From Pararge aegeria (taxonomy: Eukaryota; Arthropoda; Insecta; Lepidoptera; Nymphalidae): DNA of 64,000 bases. Under the pieces are notes generated by a model. It saw only the letters and a program-made list of their open reading frames with translations. It did no database searches and was not told the DNA's origin. Of this stretch, positions 11,945-23,765 are shown one piece after another; within the stretch, counting starts at the first letter, position 1, and every line of letters begins with the position of its first letter. The stretch covers positions 19,344,001 to 19,408,000 of the forward strand of contig NC_053184.1 in assembly GCF_905163445.1 (NCBI RefSeq), written 5' to 3'. Both the position numbers and the translations under genes were made by a program.

Positions 11945-12310
11945 CAATGTGAAACCGAATTACGAAATACTGTTGTTGTACTGTGCGTAAGTATATTCTA
12001 TGAGGAATCGCCTTATAAAAATATGATACAATAGGAGCAACTTTTAATTTCCTTACACCTAGTGTTTATGACAAACCTGTTGAAGATAAAAGGCCGAAAT
12101 TCGGAGTACCTACGCTACGCGACGCGTAACTAATAAAGTGACAGGAGTCACTTGATTTTAATTTTGCATGTGACGATGTGCTGTATCTGATTTATTTCAG
12201 TAAAAACTATGGCACGGTTTCACACACAAGGGTCTGAGACAGTAAATAATTTACCTCTGAAGCATGTGAAGTAATACTTCGGTTTTCATTTACACGTTGT
12301 ATACGCTAAA
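11945..12310. promoter_or_regulatory. Second copy of the block found upstream of the SLC22-like gene
   Basis: Aligns collinearly with 20090-20465. Shared landmarks are aattacgaaatact, agataaaag, tacctacgctacgcgac, taataaagtgacaggagtcact, ctgtatctgattt-tttcagtaaaaactatggca, agtaaataat-tacctctga and tttcatttaca. The 20-kb copy lies about 320-690 bp upstream of the SLC22-like start codon, and this copy lies beyond that gene's 3' end. The simplest reading is the upstream region of a former neighbouring paralog. No first exon is recognisable below it in this window. An unclassified repeat is the alternative. Confidence 0.45.
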
Positions 12311-12570
12311 CGATGATTACCGATGGACAGTTATATCTTATCGCTCATCATCACTTGTCAGCCAAAAAATATTTGGTAATCAAGTTAAAGGAAAGCCAGC
12401 AAGAGACATAAGTGTATTTATTTTGGATTCTGGTGAAGTTTTAACTTATAAAATCCACTAGCAACATGTTCCTGTTGTGATCCTTTCTTAACAGAACCTA
12501 TCCATAGATATCTTTAAGATATTTCTGTCTTAATTCTTGCGTTAATAATCGCGAAGGATATTAAGATGTT

Positions 12571-15500
12571 CTATAAAGTTTTGCAGTTCTCTTCAACTTC
12601 TTTATTAGTTGTTATTGTCAATTGATAAGTGCCGATATTCTCCGCTTGCTGGACGTTGTCAGGCAGTGGTTCATTCGCCAAGTCTGGTACCAGCATCGTC
12701 GTTAATCCGGCTAACACGGATATACCGCCGAATAGCAATGTTGGTAGACTTTCCATGTACACAGTCTGTAATGAAGGTATAAAAGAATCAATCAAGTGTG
12801 TGGCAATATGCAACGTACTGTTCCGTAATTATAATAAAATAATTTCAGTGACACCAGACTTAAAGCAATTGCTTTAAGCAGACTAAAATAATAAAAAAAA
12901 CAGAAACTAAAAAAATCAGTAAACTTTAAAACATGCAGTTGCCGTAATTATAATAAAATAATTTCAGTGACACCAGACTTAAAGCAATTGCTTCAAGCAG
13001 ACTAAAATAATAAAAAAAAACAGAAACTAAAAAAATCAGTAAACTTTAAAACATGCAGTTGCCTTCACTGATTTATTTATTTATATCCTTAGTATACTTA
13101 CAGCTAGCCAAAACGTATACTAAGTCAGTTACAGATGTACATTACAAACATATAAATTCAAATTCAAATTCAAAATTTCTTTATTCATGTAGGCCTATCA
13201 CAGGCACTTATGAAGCAATCATACATATTTGTTTACATAATTGTGATAATTTCGTTCGCCGACTTAAATCTAAAGCTACGAGGGTTCCAAACGCGCCCTG
13301 GTCTAAGAAGAGCCACAACAAACTTAGCCGGGTAAATTTATTTTTTTGTTATCACCCAGTAAATTTAAATTAAGCTATGAAACTAGAGCAATTCAAACCC
13401 AAGCTTTTATATCGTTTAAATAATCCTTAATATTAAAATAGGATTTTTCTGTAAGTATTAGTCTGTTTTATATAAACTTTGAACTTATTGAGAGACATCT
13501 CAAAGTTAACTTGTCGTGTTGTCGTAAGTTAACTTGTCTGAATATAATTTAGGAACTTAGCTAAACTTATATTGAATATGTCAATTTGTTGGTGCTGAGC
13601 AATCATATTATTAAGAAATGAGAGCGCGCGAAATGTTGGAGCATTTCGAGCATAGTGCGTATGTAACCAATCGTACCGTTTTACCAGGCACTCGCACAGC
13701 TAACGAGAATTTGCTAAGTGCATCTGGATTGTCAACCCTATTTGAGCCACGGTGGTCAATCTCGAAAGAAATTTTGGGTGTTTGCGGTTAAGTACTAAAT
13801 TCATGAATTTAAATTAAATTCATAAAATAAATGCATACAATTCAATCAGTTGAACATCCATGACGTAAGGGACGCAAGTAATTTTATTAACAAAAGAACC
13901 ACATTCTAGCTATTCTATTTTAAAAATGTTATAAATATACTCAATGAAAATTGTGGTAAACGTTGATATAGCTATAGAATACTAAAAATATATTACCAAT
14001 AATGGTGTCATTGGTGCTAAAATAGAACCAATCCTTCCAATAGCAGAGCACAAGGCGTGCATGGAATTCCTGGAATAAGTTGGAAACAACTCGGACGTGT
14101 AAACGTAGACTGTAGTGAAAGTGAACGTTGATACAAATCTGCCAAGAAAGTATATCCCTGTTGACATCCATACATATTCTGTAAATAAACATCAATTTTA
14201 GCCAATATTTTTTCTGTTTGTAACGTAGGCATACCCGCGGGATAGCAATAGTAGTCCAGCTAACAAACAAGCGGCCGTATCGCATTGAATCGTGATGCGA
14301 TACATTTTTTATCACGCTTTCTATGGGAATTACTTATAAAACATAAGTTAAGGAGCTTGGGTCACAAATCGTCTGAGCATAGTTAATAATAGCAATGTAA
14401 CAATAAAAAATAAAATAATGTTAACATCTTATCATTCTGCACCTTGCTGAGACCCTTAATATAAATAACACTTAATTATTCCTCTCTGTCTTCTCTCTGT
14501 GTCTTTTTCCCATTTCCCAGGCTAAGATATTTTTTATTTATTATTGACGGCCGATTGGCGCACTGGGCAGTGACCCTGCTTTCTAGGCTGTGGGTTCGAT
14601 TCTGGTGATGAAAATGATTTTTTTTTAGTGTCCGGGTTATCAAATATAACCAGCCACGGTGTTCAATCTCCAGAGACATTTACCAAGTACGCGGAAGAAA
14701 TTATAAGCGCACAAGTGTGTTCTCCTAAATAGGTTCACTCTCTATTGACTCACTCTCATAGTCCGATGGGAAAGCAGCTCCGACGCGACCGGGAAGAGAT
14801 AAGGCACAGGACCGACAGCTTAACGTGCTTTCCGAGGCACGTGATTTGTTTGGAGGTATAGCACGTTGGGTTTGGGGAGTTGGGGGTCATCATCATAAGC
14901 ACAAAAACCCATTACCGGCCCACTACAAGGCACGCGTCTCCTCCCACAATGAAAAGGGGTTAAGCCAGATAACATTATGGAGAACTCTCAGATATGCAGG
15001 CTTCATCGCGTTGTTTTCCTTCACCGTTGAAGCAAGTGGTATTGTGTTATGTTACACGCGATATACAGATATATAGACATATATTGTAGCACGACAACGA
15101 GTGGGTTTTGAACTGATAACTTTCGGGTTGAACATTTGAGTTGAGTACAAAGCATTTTTAATCTCCATGCACATTAATCATTCAAAAATAGAAGCTCCAC
15201 TTACGTTTAGGTACAAACGGCTGTACAAGGCACAGCAATCCAGCCGAAATAAAAGATATGAGTAGGGGCTTCTTCCTCTTATATCGTTTCAAAATAAAAA
15301 CCATAGCTATACTCGCCGGTATATCAGATAACGACATTATTCCAATATTCAAATACTTATTGCCAGCTAGAAAGCCAACGTTAACTATCAACCCGAAGGC
15401 AATGAACGTACAAGATGTCCACCATACCAGGCATATTAAAAATCTCTTAATCACTATCTTGGAACGGAATGTCTCCCTTAGGGCAGAGCTCTCGACCTTG

Positions 15501-18500
15501 TTTTCTTCGCATTTTATATTGACTATCGTTTTCTCATCCAATGCAATTTTGTTTACTTTAGCCATTTTTAATAACAAATTTGTCGCATCCTCCCTTTTTC
15601 CTTTGCTCAGCAACCATCGCACGCTCTCGTCCATGATAAAGTAGTATAATATGAAAAGGAGGGCCGGCGCATAAATCACCCGGACGAAGTGTCTCCAGTA
15701 GGGAACTAAATAAGCTGCTACGGCGAACGCGACGCCACCGAGAGTAGCGACGAAGCAAAAAAATATTTGCTGATGCAGTCTGTAGTCGCCGTGCATTAGT
15801 TCCACCCCTATAACAAATAAAACTAAGTTCGAAACAAAACCTGAATGTTACTCTTTTATAAATTAAAAGACGAACGTACGAAGAAACAGTTTATTACCAA
15901 TTTTTAGAATTCCCGTGTGAAACGTTTTTTTCTATGTTAGTCCGCGTATTTTGAACTGACTCTATGCCAAAAATCCTGTCGTTTAGTTGCTTCGGGCATA
16001 ATAATAATAATAAAGCCTTTATTTAGACACAGTTTTTTTTGTTTAACACTAATATTAACGACTCTGGTGAGTCTAAAGACACCGAGACATGACCGAAGAC
16101 CGAGACAACTTAGTCTGTTTGCCCATCGTTGGCAGAGGCCTCCCCCATTCTTTTCCACTTTTTTTCTGTTTAAAGCTTTCCTAGTCCATTTTTTCCCTGC
16201 TGATGCTTTCAATTCGTCTTCTCACCTTCGAAACTGTCTACCTCGATTGTTTTTTATATTTCTTGGTTACCAAAATAAAATATTTTTGTTCTATTCGAGA
16301 AATAGAACAAAAATATAAAAATAAATAATGACAATTAAGTAAGAGATTCACTACACGTACACTACACGCAAATTTTTACTAATGTTACAATTGTTTTTTT
16401 AATTTTTTTTATTCTAATTTTACCTTATATACTTACTCAATTTTACTTTCTTAGCTTAATATATTGTAAAATAATTTAATCTTTATTGAATTAAAAAAGA
16501 AATTGCATTTACTTTAGTTAATAAATTGACTTATTCTTGTGCTTAAAGTTTAAATTAAATATTTCAAAATTGTAAAACTATTAATATTTAAGTTAAGTTA
16601 ATATTCATACACCGAATGGTAGAATATAGGAACTAGGTTGTTTTGAAAGTGACTAGATCTTTATGTACCTACATTCTTGAGAATTAATTTATTATTATTA
16701 TTAACAAATAAATACACTTTCGCATTATACATTAAAATATTTTTAATATGGATTAAATTATTCTCTTACCCATTATAAAAGCAGGTGAACAATTATCCCC
16801 AAATGTAGCTTCGAACCATTCTAGTATTATATAAACCACATATGAATTAGCAAAACTCTTAGCGACTCCAAATACAAGGGCTGCTACGCCCCCGATAATG
16901 ACTGCTGCTTTGCGACCTATCCTAAAAAATAGAAAAACAATTATTTACTGTAAATAAAAAAGATTCCGATGAATTGAAAACGTTCTTTTTTAAGTTGTTT
17001 AAAAAGAGTTTCAGTGGACAGTATTTTTTAGGAATTTTATTAGGTAGAATAACGAAAAAAGTTTTTTTTTTTTAAGTTTTCGAATCTATTTTGAATTGAA
17101 TAAGACTTTAACTGACGTAAGAATCAAATCCAATGGATGTCAAAAGGCTTTTTTTGATTTTTATAATTAACTTTGACGGCTGATTGACGCAGTGCACAAC
17201 GCGCCTGCTTTCTAAGTTCAAGGCCGTGGATTCGATTCCCACAACTGAAAAATATTTGTGTGATGAACATGAATGTTTGGGTGGGTCTGGGTCTATATGT
17301 TATAACCATTACTAGTTATAAAAATATTCATCAGTCATCTTAGTAGCTAGATGGCGATTTGTGTACGTGTGTACAAGGCAATTATGTATCTTCATTATCA
17401 TCATTTGGCTGGGTAACTTAGGTAGCTTCTAGTTTATCCCTTAGGGGGACCTTAAGGGTAAACTTGTAGGTAGAAATTTGTATGAAAATGTACGTTAAAC
17501 AATATAAGCAATCTTTTCATTGTTTCTGTATGATTTAGGTTATATATTGATTTGTCTGTGCTTAAATTATTTGTAAGATTTAGGTAATATATTATGATTT
17601 TTCCATGCTTGAATTATAGCTTCGAAAATATTTAACTCCTATTAACGTACTTATCAGACAGTTGCCCTTGGAACAGAAGACCACTCATCATCCCAATGCT
17701 ATGAACAGTGCCAACAAATGTCCGCTTCCAATCCTGGCATGCCAATTTGAACTGAAAATTCCAAACAATGGATTAAAATAAGCGGTACATTTGTACGGGA
17801 GCTAAGGTGATGTGCTAAACTAATAAGAAGATCTCCTTCCAAGCGGGAGTTAGTGCTCGGGATCTTTGTGGCGATGCAGGATCTTTGTGGCGCCATCTAT
17901 TTCGCTAGAGTAGTCAGAAGTCTTAACTTAATTCACGCAATCATCAGTCATCTTAGTACCCATAACCAAGCTACGCTTACTTTAGGGCTAGATGGCGATG
18001 TGTGTATTGTCGTTAAAAAAAATAACAGGCACATGAGGGTTAACACCTACGCCTTGAATTAATGGACATAGGGTGGCAAGTTGCAGGACGTGCTCCTTGG
18101 ATGCCCTATGAAGTAATGCTTTATTTAAAGGCGATGGTTCTTTTTCATTTATTCAACTTATCAAATTACCTCAGCAACAAAACTGTCATCTCTCTTGTAA
18201 ACCCAGTCATCACATGTTTCAACAAGTGAAGTATTGAAGCCGGTTTCTGAACATTCCTCGTTGATTTCACTGTACCGATTACAACCTCTGGAGTCGAGCG
18301 GTGCGGTGAAATTATACCACGGTTGTTGGAACACATTGCTCTCTGACTCGCATTTATCTATTTTACATCTGCAAATTTAAAATATATTTCGTTCTTAACC
18401 GCGGTAAAGGACGATGTTTGGGAATTCCAGGTCCAAAAATAGCCTATATTACTCTCCGTCCTTCCATCTAACATTATGCCGAGAATCAAGTAGATTGGTT

Positions 18501-19774
18501 TATTCGCACAGACACTCACACCCCTACACACACACACATGCACACAAACATATTTAATTACTCTAGCATATAAATTAAAACCTTACACACTAGGATTTGC
18601 ATGCTAAATGTACCTTTTGACAAAATATATTTGAATATAATGTAATAACATTTATAACAAGTAATATAATTTTCGCACATTAAAAGTAACTGGCGTAGCA
18701 TATTCAATCATCTGCATATACCAAGTCTTTACAACACTTAATTACTTTTTAGGAATGTAATAAAATGAAGCTTCTTTTGGAATTAATTTTATTGGTTTTT
18801 TACGCTTATTGGGCAGTTAAGGTTCTATATGTCACAAATAGGAGGTTCTGTCAAAAGTCTGTGTAGTGCAGACAGTTAGAGTTGTATCGGGCTCGAGCGC
18901 ATGTCACACAGAATTAAAAACATGCAGAACTCTCATTCAGCCATTATTGCATGCAGTGCATTGTGTCTAATAGCAGTGCCCGTCTCACTTAACACCTGCG
19001 TAATGTTGCTAGCTCACAAACTTTTTCCATTTTCCCCATATAGTGGTAAACGTTTAGAACATTAGGGGTAAAATAATTGCCGTCAACTGCAAAATCGAGC
19101 GAAGTGACTAACCGCCTTGTTGAGAAACACTTCTAAAGTGGAGTGGTTTTTGATGCTTCATTACTAGTCGTTTACACGGTGTCTATATGTTGTTAATTAT
19201 GTCGACACTGTGCGAGATAATGGGACGGTGAGGAATTCGCTAATTTGCGATGATGAATAGAGACAGTAAACTCTTTCCAGTCTGACCAGAGCGGTATAGC
19301 ATATTGGTTAGGGCTTCTGTCTCCTGTTTGGGGCGACCAAATTCGAGTTGAGATGTGGGTCCTTAATTTAAAAGCAATTAAAATATCTCTCACTTTAATG
19401 CTGAAGGAAAATATCGTGAGGAAACCTATGTAGCAAAGAGTCCACCATAATGTTTTCAAAAGGCTTCTGAAGTCTACCAATTCGCACTTGGCCAGCGTGG
19501 TGACCTACGGCCTAAACCCTTCTCACTCTGAGAGGAGGCCGTAATGGGTGATGATATTGGTGAACATGCATCAGTTTCGTACGATACTCAAAAGAATACA
19601 TAACCTGTATGGCGTTTCTTCAGCAACGATGATATAGTTGATACAATGCATATTATTAGTGAAAAACACGAAGCTTATCAACAATACGGCCCGAATGTTG
19701 TACCGGTTGAACGCACCAAACTTCTTCAACACCTCGTCCAAATGCACGCTGTTCTCATTAGAATTAGCAACCAT
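12571..19774 (-). CDS. SLC22-type organic cation/carnitine transporter-like protein, 533 aa, seven coding exons
   Basis: Complete MFS transporter of the SLC22 family, expected in the plasma membrane. Coding exons in order: 19605-19774, 18170-18368, 17651-17751, 16770-16921, 15205-15807, 13997-14178, 12571-12765. All introns are GT-AG, and phases add up to 1602 nt. The start MVANSNENSVHLDEVLKKFG is the usual SLC22 N-terminus. Exon 2 is the large extracellular loop after TM1, with five cysteines and two N-glycosylation sequons (NFT, NTS). The MFS motif SDKIGRK (about 155-161) spans the exon 3/4 junction. Exon 6 has the YTSELFPT block and exon 7 the last helices and VPDLANEPLPD tail. Family members move organic cations, anions or carnitine; the substrate here cannot be told. 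Introns hold several SINE and LINE copies. Confidence 0.93.
12823..13061. repeat. Tandem duplication of ~119 bp in SLC22-like intron
   Basis: Unit 1 (12823-12941) and unit 2 (12942-13061) start ccgtaattataataaaat and end acatgcagttg. They differ by one substitution (ctttaagc/cttcaagc) and one A in a homopolymer. Such identity means a very recent duplication, or an assembly artefact. It lies in the last intron. Confidence 0.95.
13146..13510 (-). repeat. LINE-C 3' end with decayed ORF2 tail
   Basis: The tail is at the left (attcaaattcaaattcaaaa). The 3' UTR block matches 37389-37560 in antisense (gcgccctggtctaagaagagcc, ttatcacccag). Beyond it, the antisense of 13400-13505 still aligns with the LNKFKVYIK stretch decoded from 23041-23165, now broken by stops. 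It lies in the last SLC22-like intron. Confidence 0.75.
14545..14640 (+). repeat. SINE-A head fragment
   Basis: tgacggccgattggcgcactgggcagtgaccctgctttct and ctgtgggttcgattct (box B) are present. The rest of the body is absent. It is intronic. Confidence 0.75.
14885..15060 (-). repeat. SINE-B copy, head lost
   Basis: The (CAT)n tail is at the left. It is followed by the antisense of the ggccggtaatggg, ggagacgcgtgcc and ataatgttat-tctccat blocks, then gttttccttcaccgttgaagcaagt. It lies between the fifth and sixth SLC22-like coding exons. Confidence 0.75.
15999..16170 (-). repeat. LINE-like 3' end with (ATA)n tail
   Basis: aataataataataaagcctttatttagacac at the left is a typical LINE tail and terminal sequence in antisense. 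A GC-richer stretch follows (cgttggcagaggcctccccc). It is intronic in the SLC22-like gene; family not identified. Confidence 0.4.
16280..16315. repeat. Short palindrome, 16-bp arms
   Basis: atatttttgttctatt (16280-16295) and aatagaacaaaaatat (16300-16315) are exact complements with a 4-nt loop. It lies in the intron between SLC22-like coding exons 4 and 5. Confidence 0.85.
17174..17371 (+). repeat. SINE-A copy with internal deletion
   Basis: Head tgacggctgattgacgcag and box B ggattcgattcccac are present. The region between gtcatcttagta and ctagatggcgat has lost the aagctacgcttac block. It is intronic. Confidence 0.8.
17795..17915 (+). repeat. Dispersed repeat shared with 54305-54475
   Basis: gtacgggagct, aagaagatctccttcc, gttagtgctcgg and tttgtggcgccatcta occur here in the same order as on the minus strand at 54.3-54.5 kb. 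Class unknown. Confidence 0.55.
17943..18015 (+). repeat. SINE-A 3' fragment
   Basis: catcagtcatcttagtacccataa-caagctacgcttactttagggctagatggcgatgtgtgtattgtcgt is the 3' third of SINE-A. Confidence 0.85.
18937..19198. repeat. Dispersed repeat shared with 45143-45385
   Basis: Shared landmarks in order: cagccatt-ttg-atgcagtg-attgtgt, atgttgctagctcacaaact, atggtaaacgtttagaacatta, ggtaaaataatt, gtggagtg-tttttgatgcttca and agtcgt-tacacgg. No coding content and no recognised class. Confidence 0.7.
19286..19560 (+). repeat. SINE-B copy, nearly full length
   Basis: A degraded tRNA-like head (tagcatattggttagg ... aaattcgagtt) is followed by gaaggaaaatatcgtgaggaaacc, the ccaccataatgtt block, ttggccagcgtggtgacctacgg, and a short gatgat end. 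It lies in the first intron between coding exons of the SLC22-like gene. Confidence 0.8.
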
Positions 19775-19789
19775 TTTTCTGGCGGTATA

Positions 19790-20036
19790 TTATTTTTCTC
19801 CCGCAATATTCATCACAATATTATCACGAGATAGTACTAAAACCGTTTAAGTTTCGAATTCTTTTGTTCTGATTTTAATTTTGTTCCATGCATGTCTCTG
19901 AAGCTCTGGATAAATCTAACAGATCCTCTGACCCTTTCTAAAACAAAGAATCAACAATCGTTCATTTTTGGAAAAAAATCAGTGTCATCTTACTTCTAGC
20001 AGCGGCAGGATTTGTTATAAATTCAACCATTTTCAT
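19790..20036 (-). promoter_or_regulatory. Candidate 5' leader with spliced uORF of the SLC22-like gene
   Basis: If a leader exon ends at 19994 (donor gtaaga) and joins 19836 (acceptor ttttag), the message carries an upstream frame from 20036 to 19790. It is 29 codons, begins MKMVEF, and its stop lies 15 nt before the main ATG (19774), which has A at -3 and G at +4. The splice sites fit consensus reasonably. Transcription from here is not shown by the sequence. Confidence 0.3.
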
Positions 20037-20089
20037 CTTGTCGTAATTTTCACATTTTTCAATAACTTTTAAACACTGGTCGATACTAC

Positions 20090-20465
20090 ACAACGTGTAA
20101 ACCAATTACGAAATACTATCGAAGGGCAAATATTAAATCAAAAGAAGCATATTTATTTATCTGTACAAACTAAGTCAAATTATTTAAGTGTTTTCTTATA
20201 ACAACCCTATTGCAGATAAAAGACGCGACATAGTACCTACGCTACGCGACACGTACCTAATAAAGTGACAGGAGTCACTCGATTTTAATACGTCATGTGA
20301 TGTCAGGGCTGTATCTGATTTCTTTCAGTAAAAACTATGGCAACTGTTTACTCAAAAACAATAAGCGTTTCGTTCTCACAGAATACGTCTCAGGATAGTA
20401 AATAATGTACCTCTAAACCCTGTGAAGTACTATTTCAGTTTTCATTTACATGTTTTATATTATGA
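20090..20465 (-). promoter_or_regulatory. Candidate promoter region of the SLC22-like gene (duplicated block)
   Basis: Lies about 320-690 bp upstream of the start codon and matches 11945-12310 along its length. It includes an inverted repeat agtgac-agga-gtcact (20264-20279), kept unchanged in the other copy (12137-12152), and the string tacctacgctacgcgac. Position and conservation suggest a regulatory segment carried along in a gene duplication. No TATA box stands out. Confidence 0.4.
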
Positions 20466-21570
20466 TTTTAAACATTAGAGGAGTTCCATCCTTCTCTCTG
20501 TTGTGTTATGTTTCAAATTTTAAAAATACCGTATTAAATTGATAACCTACTAATTTGAAGTTGGTAAAAATTAAGGCCATTGAGGATTATCTGTTAAGGA
20601 AAACCATTTTTATAACTGTAGTACTCACCCACCCACACTGCTACTAAAACTACACAATACTTCTTACTAAAACAACACTTAATTACTTAAGTTGGCAGTC
20701 TTGTCCCTCAACAAACATTTTCTAAGACCACGTTAACTTTAAACATAGTATTAACACATATATCGATCCGGTTAAAACAGTACTACAGTACAGTACAGTG
20801 ACTTTCAACAAGTCCTGTCCAAATAATCACTCGACAGTTGCTCACTACAAGTACTGTGTTATTTCTAAAAGATAGCTCTGAAGTAGTGTCTCCATGTCTT
20901 AATAAGTACTGGAATAGTCCTGACAGCCACTTGTTTGATCAAAAAACCGCGAAGTCGTTGGGAAACAACATTTTCGTTAACTTGCAATATTATGATCTGG
21001 AAACAATAATTATTATAGTCAGTAAGTTATTGCTCATTTCTAAATAAAGCTGATACAGTCAATAAATAATTAAGTAAGTATGTTACTACTAAAAAAACTG
21101 TAGCAGTCAGATACATATATTTCATTTTCCTATAACTTATACGCCAACCCGTACAAAGTTTTTCACTTTGCAAGCTAAACTACATTTACATTAAATCTAA
21201 TTTCAAGTTAATAGCATTAATAATGAACTCTATATAGAGTTGTGATACAACATAGAGAGAAGTCATAAATAAGGTAATTAACTTAAACAAAACATACAAC
21301 CAACAAAAGGTACATAGATCTAAAACTTAAGACATGTTTCACCACCTTGTCTTAAATGTGGAATAGCTTATTTCTAGTTAGCCTACTGAAAATCGCTCCT
21401 TAGCTATAAAGTCAATAATTGTACAAATGTAATTCAAAGCGTCATTTTTTTTTACATTGTTTGTTTCTTGGTGAACCATAAAGAATACTTTCTTTCTTTC
21501 TGAGTCACTTTTGTCTTTGTTACTGGAAAAAGTCACCTCCGCCGTCTACTGCAAGATAAAAAAAGGATTG
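20466..21570. other. Intergenic, no gene seen
   Basis: AT-rich sequence without recognisable coding exons or a known repeat. The 69-codon frame at 20838-21047 shows no domain. Confidence 0.5.
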
Positions 21571-21574
21571 TAAA

Positions 21575-21735
21575 ATATCGATGTTGGAAAAGAGAAACTG
21601 CTGAGTTTCTTGCCAGCTTTTCCTCGATGTAATTGGCCTTCAAAAACCGGTGGTAAAGTCATTAAAAACAGTCGGACTTAACGTTTTAAAAGTGCTTTTA
21701 TAGTAGGCCTACTTGAAATAAATTAAAAAAAAATT
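21575..21735 (+). repeat. LINE-A 3' end
   Basis: tgttggaaaagagaaactgctgagtttcttgccagct ... accggtggtaaagtca ... aaaagtgcttttatagtaggcctacttgaaat is the 3' end of the LINE at 54.5 kb, in plus orientation, with an A-rich/ttgaattt tail. Confidence 0.85.
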
Positions 21736-22184
21736 AATTTGAATTTCTCTTGACACTTTAAGTTACAAAACGTACGTTAAGACTACCTGATACTGGTCAG
21801 AGGGGTAAAACAGACTTTTAGAGTTTAAAACTATTTTTTCAATTTCATTATCTTCTTTTTCAATTATACCGTAAAATTTCAGGTCAGGTTGGTGACCCTA
21901 CGTTACGTGCCTAACACTAAGATCGTTTGTTTCCGGCTGTATATGAGACATTAATAAGATAAGTGAACTCTGATGGCCAGCATCCTATGGCATGGTCGTT
22001 AATATACAAGGCAAGCTTCAAAGGGGTACTGAGCCCACGTTGGCCCACCCTACGTATTTACTTTATTTATAATTATAAAAAAAACTTTTCCTTGTATCCA
22101 ATTTACTATATAATACTCTGTAAAGTTATTTCTCTAAAAGTATTCATAAACATTTCAATAAAAATAATAATTTATAAAATACGA

Positions 22185-22400
22185 CAATACACCATCTAGC
22201 CCCAAAGTAACCGTAGCTTGTATTATGAGTACTTAGATGACTGTGAATATTATTGAGAATAATATACAAAAAATATTAATAATAGACATATAAACACCTA
22301 AACACCCAGATACTGAAAAACATTCATGTTCATCACACAAATCTTTTCCAGTTGTGGAAATCGATCCCACGGCATTGGACTCAGAAAGCCGGTTTTTCAA
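22185..22400 (-). repeat. SINE-A copy, degraded
   Basis: Antisense of the agatggcgatgtgtg end (left) through aacattcatgttcatcacacaaa to the gattcgattcccac box B (as gaaatcgatcccac) and the ctttctgagtcc head (right). Confidence 0.75.
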
Positions 22401-22744
22401 GGGCTACGGTAACACAATAATAAAGTTAGTCCTAGATAAAATTAAAACAATATTTCACACAGCCGCTCATTCGCGCACACATACACGTGTCAATCGATTT
22501 CCTGCGAATTAAATAAATTTTTGCAATTTCATGTCAATACAACTGGTTCACATGTGCCCGCCAAATCAGCTTTTGATCAGCAAGGGGTGGGTCTCGCTTT
22601 TATAAGAGAGACTGCTTTTTCCCAGCCGCGGGACGTTAATAGGCCGATAATAATGATGTTTGTTGTATATCGTTAACTACCGCAAAGTAACGTCAAAAGT
22701 ATTGTCGGTCTCCTGAGCGCAGTGATGAGAGCTGAGATGAATGA

Positions 22745-22885
22745 TGAAAGAATGAATACACTTTTATTGTACACCACGTAAATATACAGAAAAATTGTAA
22801 ATAAAAATTTAACACGAAGTATACAATTTGGCGGCCTTATCGCTACATAGCGATCTCTTCCAAGCAAATAGTGACATAAACATAC
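22745..22885 (-). repeat. LINE 3' end (GGCGGCCTTATCGC family)
   Basis: gaatgaatacacttttattgtacaccac ... tggcggccttatcgct-catagcgatctcttcc. This is the clearest copy of the family in the window. The 114-codon minus frame running over it is a shadow, not a gene. Confidence 0.6.
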
Positions 22886-23040
22886 ATACATATTTGTATA
22901 TATACCTATAAAAGAATACATAAATATAAACAATATTGTCAATTTCCAAACGAAACAGAAGGGAATAGGCATGAAATATGGACTGGAACAATATAAATAT
23001 AAAAATTGCAAATTCATTCAAGGGCAATTGTATATTATTT

Positions 23041-23270
23041 TAAAACAAGTTACCAAATGAAATCTTTGAGTGGTCTCTCAATAAGTTCAAAGTTTATATA
23101 AAACGTAAGCTTACAGAAAAATCCTATTCCAATATTAAGGATTACTTAAACGATAAAAAAGCTTGAGTGTGAATTGCTCTAGCTTCATAGCTAAATAAAT
23201 TTACTGTGAGATGGTGGTAACAAAAAAAAAAGAATACTACCTACATGAATAAAGAAATTAGAATTAGAAT
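23041..23270 (+). repeat. LINE-C 3' end with ORF2 C-terminus
   Basis: Plus-strand codons from about 23044 read NKLPNEIFEWSLNKFKVYIK and on to a stop at 23163-23165, a jockey/CR1-like reverse transcriptase C-terminus. The 3' UTR then carries the gtgagatggtggtaac block shared with 37400 and the tail gaattagaatttgac. A 5'-truncated copy. Confidence 0.75.
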
Positions 23271-23394
23271 TTGACCATATAATGGGCAAGGTTCAGAAGA
23301 TTCAGACGAAAAATGATCTTTAACAAGTTTTTTTAAAATACTAATTGACTAGATCGATAATACGAGAAATATTCCAAAGAGGTATTCCAAAGAT

Positions 23395-23765
23395 TAACAG
23401 CCTGAATAGTGAAAGAACGGTTCAAGAAAGATGAATTATGTGGGGCTGAGTATACGCTTTAATAAAATGATACCGAAGGTAATATTAGATTTACCTTTAC
23501 ATAAGATTAAAGAATGTACAAAAATATATTTAATACATCGAGGTTACTATACTTGGAAGCAAGCCGCTCCGCTTTCACCTCACACCAGATAGAACAATGA
23601 TTATTAAATTGTGGAATGATGTTGGAAAAGAGCAACTGTTGATTTTCTTGCAAGGTTCTTCTCGGTAGAATCTGCCTTCCGATCGGATGTACTGCTAAGT
23701 CACTGCAAACAGAATAGTGACTCTACTTCCGGTAACAGACATACTTGATTTTTTTAATTTTATAT
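23395..23765 (+). repeat. LINE-A 3' end with ORF2 C-terminus
   Basis: Codons from about 23460 read NKMIPKVILDLPLHKIKE and later RGYYT, the same C-terminus as the LINE at 54.7-55.9 kb (MIPKVILDLPMHKFKE). The tgttggaaaagagcaactgttga 3' UTR block follows. 5'-truncated and diverged. Confidence 0.85.

Noticed and set aside
15258..15644. 128-codon plus frame
   Set aside because: Antisense shadow of the large SLC22-like exon at 15205-15807, which has clear domain matches and splice sites.
22673..23017. 114-codon minus hydrophobic frame considered as a chemoreceptor exon
   Set aside because: It overlaps a LINE 3' end (ggcggccttatcgct), and hydrophobicity follows from AT-rich codons.
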